Of a DNA stretch of 64,000 nucleotides, positions 56,216 to 64,000 are shown one piece after another. Below the pieces are notes generated by a model. The model had not been told where the DNA came from, searched no databases, and saw nothing but the letters and a program-made list of their open reading frames with translations. This DNA is from Prorocentrum cordatum (lineage: Eukaryota; Sar; Dinophyceae; Prorocentrales; Prorocentraceae): the NCBI GenBank assembly GCA_963575745.1, contig CAUYUJ010015505.1, positions 363,285 through 427,284 of the forward strand, written 5' to 3'. The position numbers and the translations under genes were made by a program. Each line of letters opens with the position of its first letter. Position 1 is the first letter of the stretch.

Positions 56216-57539
56216 GGCCCTACTCCCTTAAAGCATAAGTAAGTACCCCTGAGTGCAAGCACTGCTTGGGGAGTCTCTGTATGTACGCACAGGAAGATAG
56301 CAAAACACCAAAAACATATATGCATGCTTCTGTGGAGGGAAGGCAAGACAAAAAGAGGGAGACAGAGAGAGAGAGAGAAAGAGAAACAAAAAGATAATGA
56401 GGTTGAGAGAGGGATGGAAAGAGAAAAGGCGATTGCACGGGCCACTTCCCAAAGTTCTGACCGTGAAGTGCTGGAAGAGTGGCCATGAAGGTCCCACGAG
56501 CCCGCAGATGGAATATCACGATGACGATGGGATAAGGGAGGAAGGAGGAGCAGGAGGAGCAGGAGGAGCACAATGACAAAGGGGAGAAGGAGAAGGAGGC
56601 GGAGGAGGAGGTGGAAGATGATATTGAGAGGGAGGAGGAAGATCCTTCGCCCTGTCTGCTCCTATGCTCCATGATCTCACATGCATTGTCAACCTCGGGC
56701 GGCTTCCTCGTTGCTGCCCTGTTTGGTGTCGGGATCGGTCGGCAGCTGACCACGAAGATCCGGCTCTCGGTCACGGATCAGCGTGCAGCCAAGCTTGCGG
56801 CAGCCCCTGGCCAAGCCGACGCCGCAGAGGTCCGCGGTGGGGCATCCGCTGGTGTCGGCCGGGGCCATCCCCTTGAGGCCCAGAGTGGGGATGTCGATGT
56901 GCTCCTTGGACGGGTGCGTTTGCTCAATCAACGACCGACCATGGCTCCAACGGTCTCCCAGACTACGGGTGTGCCCGAGGGGCGCTCGTGTGGAGGAGGA
57001 GGCGTAGCACCGAGGGGGTTATGAGGACTAGGTACAGGAGGAAAAGACCTGTCAGCACTAGGAAGTCTAAAGTGGATACTTGTCGACTGCAACATTCAGC
57101 GGATGCCGACGCCAGTCCGCCAGTCTCCCTTTGAGGCTCGTGTTAACGTTCTGGATGCTTCGTTCAAGGTCAACGGATTTCTACCACTATAGCAACAGCC
57201 CTCTGCTCCCACCAGACTGTGCAAGGACAGGACCAGATGCTGATGCTAATTTTCTGTGACGAGTAAGCGGCTTGCTCAACTAGTCAGGGCAAAAAGAATG
57301 GGGGAGAAGGAGCAGGAGAGAAGAGCTGATATCAACCAGCTCGAGAGAGACCTGACAGTGCCAACTTCATTAAACACCGTCCCGAACGTAGCGATTACCA
57401 CGATCTGCATAGCGTGCGTTTCAAGGCGCATCAAGCCAGTGGACCCTAACTAGCAAAAAATGGCGGCAAGCAGCTAGGAGAGCGAACACACTGAGAATGA
57501 AAGGGAGGAGGAAGAGGACCAGTGTAAACCAAAGACCCA
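56216..57539. other. No confident gene
   Basis: GA-rich at 56345-56400 and 56545-56640. A plus frame (ATG 56611, 137 codons) and a minus frame (56689-56931) cover the same mixed-composition bases, and neither shows a domain. 57025-57539 is unique. Confidence 0.45.
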
Positions 57540-58440
57540 TCAACGATGTTGGAATAAGCCCTCCCTGCAAGCTGCCCCCTCATAGGCCTCTACAACAGTT
57601 CATTTCCACTGAGGGAACTGCCTCGTTGGAAAACATATGTTTGTGAAGACCCTGAAACATCCGAAAACATTATTCTCGGGACTCCAACGCCACGGATCAA
57701 CCTGACTGTTGCGTCTTGACGATCCTGAATTGTGCCAGAACGCCACTCCTGGGATTTCAAAACCGAGAATCAACGTACATGGTGGGCCCTCATAATCCAG
57801 AATCTTTTCAGAACGCCATGTCTGGCATGGTTGCCATGGAAATCCGTGAAACTCTTGCAATTTGTTTGAACGAATGCGCGCGGCGTTATAGCGAAAACAA
57901 CATTTTGAAAACCACCCGCCCTCAATCCGTGAAGCTCTTCCGTATGTCTAAAACGAATGTGCACGGCGCCAAGTTAAGAACCACATGTTGAAAACCACCC
58001 GCCCTCAATCCGTGTGAAGCTACATTTAAAAAGCGAATGTGCGCGGCGCCAAAGCGAGAACCACATTTTGAAATCAACCCGCCCTCAATCCGTGAAACCC
58101 TTGCAAAAGGTTTGAACCGAATGTGCGCGGCGCCAAAGCAAGAACCACACATTTTAAAAACCACCCGCCCTGAATCCGTGAAGCTCTTGCAACATTTTAA
58201 CGCGGTGTGCGCGGCGCCAAGACGAGAACCACATTCTGAAAACCACCCGCCCTCAATCCGTAAAACTCTTGTAAATGTTTAATACGAATGTGCGCGGCGG
58301 TAAGGCGAGAACCACATATAGAAAACCACCGGCCCTCAATCTGTGAAGCTGTTGTCAATTGTTAAGCTTCAGGGTCTGAGGAAGTCTTAGGCGAAAAGTC
58401 CGGCCCGCCCTAAAAACTGGCCTCGGGGCGCTGGGATAAG
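57540..58440 (-). repeat. Composite repeat block, copy 2, inverted
   Basis: In reverse orientation to 21236-22150: the unique tail (57540-57870), then about six satellite units of about 75 bp with CCCGCCCTCAATCCGTGAA and GCGCGGCGCCAA, then the CTGAGGAAGTCTTAGGCG boundary. The minus frame 57600-57860 reads FEIPGVAFWH and VDPWRWSPEN and ends PQWK. Confidence 0.87.
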
Positions 58441-58580
58441 TTATTATTATTGACGCTATTGTTATAAGGAAAAGGAAATTGTGGAGGAGGAGCAGGAGAA
58501 GGCGAAGGATGAGGTGAGGAGCGCCGGGCGTCAGGCGGCCAAGAGGCGGGCACCCGCCACTTCGACGACGCACGGGCTCC

Positions 58581-59348
58581 TCACCACAGGGGCGGGAACG
58601 CCAGAACGCCGTCCGCCGCGATGCTCCCGGCGCCGTGCCCCACGACCCACGCCTGCCGAATCCTCGGCTTAGGTCGGGCATGTCCTCCTACAGGCGGGTT
58701 ATGGACGAAAAATAAAACACCGTCCAAAAACGATCCAAATACGACACATCAAAAACGCAGTCGAGAACGACACATCAAATCGTTCCCTGATGATTCTTTG
58801 AGACTGTTTCTGCATACTCTTCCTGTGGAGGGACATGCCCGACTTCGTCCTCGGCGTGGCCGCGCACGGCGTGGCCGCCCGCGGGGCGGGCGCCCCCGAT
58901 GCTGCCGGCGCCCGCCGGGCAGCGGCCTGCGGCGTGGCCGCCCGGGGCTCGTGCGGCCCGGGCGCCGACGCCCCCGGCGCGGACGCCCGCGGCGCCTGCG
59001 GCCGCGGCGCGGGCCCTCCGCGCAGCAGCGCGCGTCGAGCAGCGGCCTGCGGCGTGGCCGCCCGAGGCGTCGCCGCCGCCCGTGCCGTGGGCACGCAGGG
59101 GGCGGAGGCGCCGTCTGCGAGGGGCGCCGTCTGCGAGGGGCCGCCCTGTGGCGGCCGCGTGCCCGCGGCGGCGCGCGCCGGAGCGCGGGCGGAGAAGGAG
59201 GCCGACGGGGTGCAGTGCAACACGCGATGGCCGATGGGCTCGAAGACGTTCCCATCCCAGCTGCACTTGCCGGCGCGGCCCTCCGGCGCATTCGCCCGGA
59301 AGATCCTCTCGGCCTCAGCGCCCCGCACCATCGGAATCGATAGGCGGC
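58581..59348 (-). CDS. Putative gene split by an introner, Ala/Pro-rich, unknown function
   Basis: Exon 59348-58850 (after acceptor GGAACCAG|GCCGCC) starts with natural-looking sequence, SIPMVRGAEAERIFRAN and CSWDGNVFEPIGHRVLHC, then becomes Ala/Arg/Pro-rich with repeats such as RAATPQAAARRA. A 187-bp introner is removed as a GA-AG intron, and exon 58662-58581 adds RIRQAWVVGHGAGSIAADG and stops at TGA (58583-58581). The 5' exons are not identified. Frames in the Ala-rich part are ambiguous because all are open in such GC-rich sequence. No family is recognised. Confidence 0.38.
58663..58849 (-). mobile_element. Introner family 1, copy H, a GA-AG intron
   Basis: Minus strand: CACGCCGAG|GACGAAGTCGGGC ... 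GCCCGACCTAAGCCGAG|GATTCG. The perfect 8-bp direct repeat GCCGAGGA bounds it. The inverted core is 58674-58842. A CTAA-like word follows the 3' inverted repeat, seven bases before the acceptor. The pattern is the same as copy D in the channel gene. Confidence 0.8.
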
Positions 59349-60599
59349 CTGGTTCCGATCGCGATCCAGCTGTCCCGATCCACCTCCTAGAGCGGCACCC
59401 TATGTTTAACGCAAGAAGCAATTAAGAACCCCCCCTCTCCGGCGAAAGTATAACGCATCCGGCACCCCAGAAGCGTTACCCTTCGCACTTTTATGTGAAC
59501 GCAGACGAGTCTTGTTCTTATGATTCGGATGAAGATGTTGATTGCTCTTACTCTTATCATTACTCTTATTCTTATTACTATTACACTTAATAGTATTCGT
59601 ATTATTGTTATTATTATTATTAATCGCATGTCACTGTTGTTATTAGTCTTATTCCGATTCCAAGTGGGATACCACCCGAGCAGGGGCGCGGGAATTATTT
59701 ATGTTCGTTCCATTTGCGCGGTGCTAATCACATCGTTCGGCGAAAACCGCCCCCCAGAATTACTGAATTACGGTGCTGTGCTAATGCTAATCCCGGGGGG
59801 TCCTTAATGGCTTCTTGCGGTTATCGAACACCCACTCGATCGCGCACCGATCGATCAATGAGTCAGCAATCTGTGATTCACATCCACGGTCCAAAAGTAT
59901 CTAAAATCCAGATCGACGGGTGATGGCCGTCTAAGTTCTGTTCATAGGACGCCTTCTTCCCGTCGCCCCAGGTCTTGCGCATGTCGTTGTCGTAAGTCGT
60001 CCGCGCGTATCTGTATCCAATATTGTGCTCATGCCGGCCAGCCTCGTTCGGGATACCGTCGGCGTGATTATTGAGCCTGGGGCCCATCGCATCAACCATG
60101 TCGCTGCTGTGGCACATCGCCTCATACCACCACTGATGCTTCTGCCAATCTGTACCTGCAGGTGTGAAGTTGGCAGTTCCGCGCCTCGCCATATTGGTAA
60201 AGCGCGGAGTGCGCCTTCGGCGCCTAATGCTCCAGCCAAGATGGCTACGTCAAGGACGTAATGTCAAGAAAGCAAAAAAACGTTTACCAGCATGGCCTCA
60301 AAGCAGGTCATTAATCAACTCTCTGTGTGCAGTATGTGTGGCATTTCTGTGCATGGTGCAGCCCACGTCTGACAGTACCTGCGTAAAAGTAGATATGAAC
60401 AAATATGGTGCGATCCATACAGAGCAAACTGCGGGGTCTAAATGACATTGCTGGCACCCGCACGTGACCCCCTTTCCGATGCTCGTCCAAACATCCCATT
60501 CCCTAACGCGCAACTGGTTGGCAAAACTCCACTGGCGTAAAGACGCGGGGGCCCTTCGAATGCAGATCCATGCCTCGGGCGAAATAATACTGATGGCGA
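59349..60599. other. No gene; short (ATT)-like tract
   Basis: Triplet-like CTTATT/ATTATT sequence at 59560-59640. Unique sequence otherwise, with 14-bp satellite-like words at 60390-60430. No domain recognised. Confidence 0.5.
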
Positions 60600-60697
60600 T
60601 GCTGCTGATGATGATGAGAAGAAGGATGCGGATGATAATGGTGATGATATTGATGATGCTGCTGCTGATGCTGATGCTGATGCTGATGATGATGATA

Positions 60698-60732
<35 letters not shown>

Positions 60733-61080
60733 CAGCATCATCATCATGATGTTGATTGTGGCGCTGATGACCAGGGCGACAACGGCAACGATGACGATAA
60801 TGATGGTGATAACGATGAAGAACTTCGAGATGATAACGACGGCGAAGATAGAAGGTGTGATGGATATGATGGCGATGACGGTGGCAATGAATACGCTGGC
60901 GATGAAAATAAGATGATGCTGATGGGCGACGTCAACGACGATTTCCTTGTCGGTGCCCTTGGTGACGGCGGTGGTGGATGAGATTGATAACGACGTCTAT
61001 GACTTTGATGGTGACTGTGATGTTGATGACGGTGGCAGTGCTGTCGCTGGTGATGCTGACAACAAAGGTGCTGATGAGGA
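60600..61080. repeat. (GAT)n-rich tract
   Basis: GAT/GCT/GAC triplets with pure GAT at 60685-60730. Frames of more than 100 codons are artefacts. Confidence 0.9.
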
Positions 61081-61459
61081 TGACGAAGAAATGCACGCGG
61101 GCAGAATGTGCATGGCCATCGTGCTACCGCAAGGGATGCAGAGTAAGGAGCCGGTGGGCTTGCCTGGCCCTGGCAAACCTCGGCCACGAATGGTTCCCCG
61201 ACCTAGATATTGACTACCTACCACCAGACCACAAACCAACCCGAAGATCCGAATTTCGGGTTCGGGGGGGGGGGGGTACGGGCTTCAGATGTGTTTTTGT
61301 CCATGTTTCCCGACCCCCCCCATCGGAAATGGAAGGCAAATTGGGGCCTTCGGGTTGGGTTGGGGTGGTTTGGTGGGCGGTGATATACTCCTCTTCCTAT
61401 ACTTTTACAAGCCCGGGCGGGGGGAACCCCCATCCCCCCCAAAACCGGACTCCCGGGAT

Positions 61460-62110
61460 CTGGGGCTTTGGAACCCCGCGGACGGGCCTCGAAGCGGCCC
61501 CCGGGTCCTCGCAGGACGTTTTGCCTAGCCTTCCCAACACACCTAAGGCGATCAGGGGGGTCATCGGAGACGTCCCAGAGACCCCCAAGACAGCACAAGA
61601 GCGCTCCAAGAGTGATCGACGTGACCTCCAGATGGCCCAAGAGGCCTCCAGGATGGCCCCAAAGAGGCCTCCAAGAGCACTCCCAACAAGACCCCAAGAG
61701 GCACAAATCATTGATATTCTGTTGGTTTTTTGTGATTTTTGGGGTTCTCCTCCTTTCGGCTTCGCGACGCTCCAAGGCGGCGGTCTCCTGGGCGTCCGAA
61801 GCCGCCTGGGAGGCTCCAAAATCGCCCGACAACCATACCAGGAGGCTTCCAGGCAACCCAAGAGAGCCCCAAAACGGCACAACACGGGTCCACGATGGCC
61901 CTCAGAGAGCCCCATGGCGGCCCAAGATGGCCCAAAGAACCCTGCGAAGCATTCCAAATCGTGACCCGGTCGTTCAGGGAGACCGCGGTGGGAGGCAGGG
62001 TGGCCCGAGGAAGCCCCCAAAGGCCCCCAGAATACGCCCAGGAGGCCTCCAGAAGGCCTTAAGAAAGCCTGAAACAACTGTTGTGAAGCCCCCAGAGGCT
62101 CTCCAAGGAG
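61460..62110. repeat. CCCAAGA-GGCC repeat with core
   Basis: The core 61735-61775 reads GGGGTTCTCCTCCTTTCGGC then TTCGCGACGCTCC. Flanks are GGCCCAAGA/GGCCTCCAAGA. Confidence 0.85.
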
Positions 62111-62384
62111 GAGTCTCCGCAAAAAAGAGCTGAGGAGCATGGAGAGAATGCGCAGGGTATGGCGAACATCCAGAAAAGGAAACATGGAGGAAAGATAACG
62201 AATAACATTATTATAGCGGCGATGCCGGAAAAGGCAACAAGGACTTATCGCTAAATTGTCGGCTTGACCTTCCTGCTATCCGCCTGCACACTAAACTTCA
62301 AGGACGCTTCTCGGAAAAGCAATACGTCATCGCGTGTTTCAGCAGGGGGGGCGTCGAAACCACGAATACGACCACGATCACGAG

Positions 62385-62728
62385 GACCACCACCACCACC
62401 AGCGACACCACCACCACCGCAACCACTACGACGACGACGACGAGGACGACGACGACGACGACGCCGACGACGACGACGATGGGGCCCTCGTCTGAACTGC
62501 AGATGGGGCGCTCGTCTTTCGAGGGCCTCTGCAAGCTCCCGATGGGACCAGAAGCGCTCAGAAACTTGGCCCTCCCTCGCCATCGTCCTCCTCCTCCTCC
62601 TCCTGCTCCTCCTGCTCCTCCTCTCGGGCAGGCCGCGGGAGCGAGCGCTCGGGGCGCCAGTAAGCGGGCTACGCAATAATGAGGCGGCAGCCCGCGATGA
62701 CAGGCCGAGACCTCCTGCTCCTCCTTAG

Positions 62729-62777
<49 letters not shown>

Positions 62778-62795
62778 GCGACTACGATTGGTCGC
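62385..62795. repeat. (GAC)n/(CCT)n short tracts
   Basis: ACCACC/GACGAC at 62385-62480, CCTCCTCCT at 62588-62625 and GACGAC at 62728-62765. Confidence 0.9.
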
Positions 62796-62929
62796 TTCCT
62801 GAATGCCTGAGGGGTCCTTGACGCTTGTGGGGCTTCTGAGGTCCTTTCGAACCACCGTCCTGGGAACTACGGCCTCGTGGAGTGTCTGCAAGCTATATTG
62901 GAACGGTGCAGGCTCGCGTTTGAGCTCCT

Positions 62930-63440
62930 GGTGGCTCTCTGGACCAGAGGACTCCTTTTGGTGCTGTTTTGGGCCGTCTTGGAGCCCTCTTGGGCCGTCC
63001 CAGAACCCTGTTTTGGCCATTCTGGGAGGCCGGGCCATCCAGGGGCTTTTCGGGGGCCCTCTTGGGACACTCGTGGGATCCTCCTGTTGCTCTCTTGGGG
63101 CTCTCTTGGGAGTTCTCGGGGCCCTCTGGGGCCCCTCTTGGGCCGCTTTGGGCTTCTCTTGATCCGTATTGGAGCTCTTTTGGGCTGCCTTGGGCCGCTC
63201 ATAGAAGCCTCGGAGGCCGTCCTGGGGCGATCTTGAAAATCTCTGGGGATGCCGTGGACGCTGTGAAAGCGGAAAAAGCTAATATCTTGAAAAGCGTACG
63301 TTTCCTCAGGTAATGGGACGATTTGGGGTTTTTGGGGGTTCCGTTAGGGGCCTCTTGGACCGTCTTTAGGGCCTCGTGGACCGTCTTGAAGCCATAGTGG
63401 GTCCTCTTTGAGCGCTGATGGGCCGTCTTGGGGCCCGTTT
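62930..63440. repeat. CCCAAGA-GGCC repeat with core, reversed
   Basis: TCTTGGGCC/TCTTGGAGG units. The reverse complement of 63245-63310 resembles the core of the other copies (TTTCCGCTTTCACAGCGTCC). Confidence 0.75.
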
Positions 63441-63604
63441 TGGACCCATGGGCTCCGATCGGCAGGGGCGTCCAACTGCCCGGAAGGCCGCCAGGACTCC
63501 GAAAGGGCGTGCAGGGCGTTCGTTGGGTGGAGGGCCGGGGCGTCTGGGGTGTCCTGGGGGAGGTGGTCCGGTTTAGGGGGGGATGGGGGGGGTCCGGGTA
63601 AGAA

Positions 63605-63640
<36 letters not shown>

Positions 63641-64000
63641 AAGAACGGCCCGAAAACCGGGGCCCCGCCCGAGCTCAACGTGACCACTATGACAGCGCAG
63701 TTGGCTCCATTCGGAGCTCCACGTGTGGCTGACCGCGCCTGAGCGGCTCGCTCTCCTCCCGCCCCCTCTCTCGGCCGCGCCCTCCTCCTCCTCCTCCTCC
63801 TCCTCCTCCTCCTCCTCCTCCTGGCCTAAGTATTCCCGCATTCCTCACGAGATCCACGCCCCGCGATGATCATACTGGCAAACTCAACACCTCCTCCTCC
63901 TCCTCCTCCTCTCCCTCCTCCTCCTCCTCCTCCTCCTCCACCTCCTCCTCCTCCTGCATGGTGGCCCAATTCGCCATGACGGCATCCCCGTTCATGCCTC
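63441..64000. repeat. Unique segment, (AT)n and two (CCT)n tracts to the right edge
   Basis: (AT)n at 63607-63636, (CCT)n at 63780-63822 and 63890-63957. No gene is seen. Confidence 0.9.

Overview
The window looks like nuclear DNA of a core dinoflagellate; the species cannot be fixed from this sequence. The evidence is a very GC-rich and repeat-laden landscape with few genes, introns with GA, GC or GT donors and an AG|G acceptor style, many short transposon-like introns (introners), a relict of the dinoflagellate spliced leader, and a single-domain voltage-gated channel with EF hands. No bacterial, organellar, rRNA or CRISPR feature was seen.

Genes are sparse and mostly on the minus strand. 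The best is a voltage-gated cation channel with paired EF hands (23701-25906, minus). Its N-terminal coiled coil is interrupted by a 172-bp introner and becomes continuous when that is removed, and a relict spliced leader lies upstream on the same strand. Next is a LEA_2/WHy-type protein (9015-10121, minus) split by a 723-bp GC-AG intron. Weaker candidates of unknown function are at 13522-14180, 22802-23550 (plus), 26569-27215, 34632-34970, 36620-37870, 41508-42068 and 58581-59348. Retroelement remains are an RNase H domain at the left edge, a frameshifted LINE reverse transcriptase (14950-17000) and a 5'-truncated LINE end between CA tracts (32740-33650).

The unifying system is an introner family: eight elements of about 140-330 bp with shared terminal inverted repeats (TCGGGC[AG]TGTCC...). 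Four sit between short direct repeats at positions where excision gives a usable GA-AG, GC-AG or GT-AG intron, and several carry a CTAAC-like motif at the 3' inverted repeat. A second intron-like family (three copies, 148-204 bp) has common CAG|GAGGG and CCCAG|GGCC ends. Other small elements are a foldback pair (one abutting the channel stop codon) and a 119-bp element with perfect 20-bp inverted ends.

Most of the rest is repeats: (GGA)n, (GAT)n, (CA)n and (AT)n tracts, tandem arrays with units of 12, 14, 42, about 75, about 90, 163 and about 305 bp, and dispersed composite blocks. These include a satellite-plus-unique block present in opposite orientation at 21.2-22.2 kb and 57.5-58.4 kb. 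Long open frames across these tracts are artefacts of repeats lacking stop codons.
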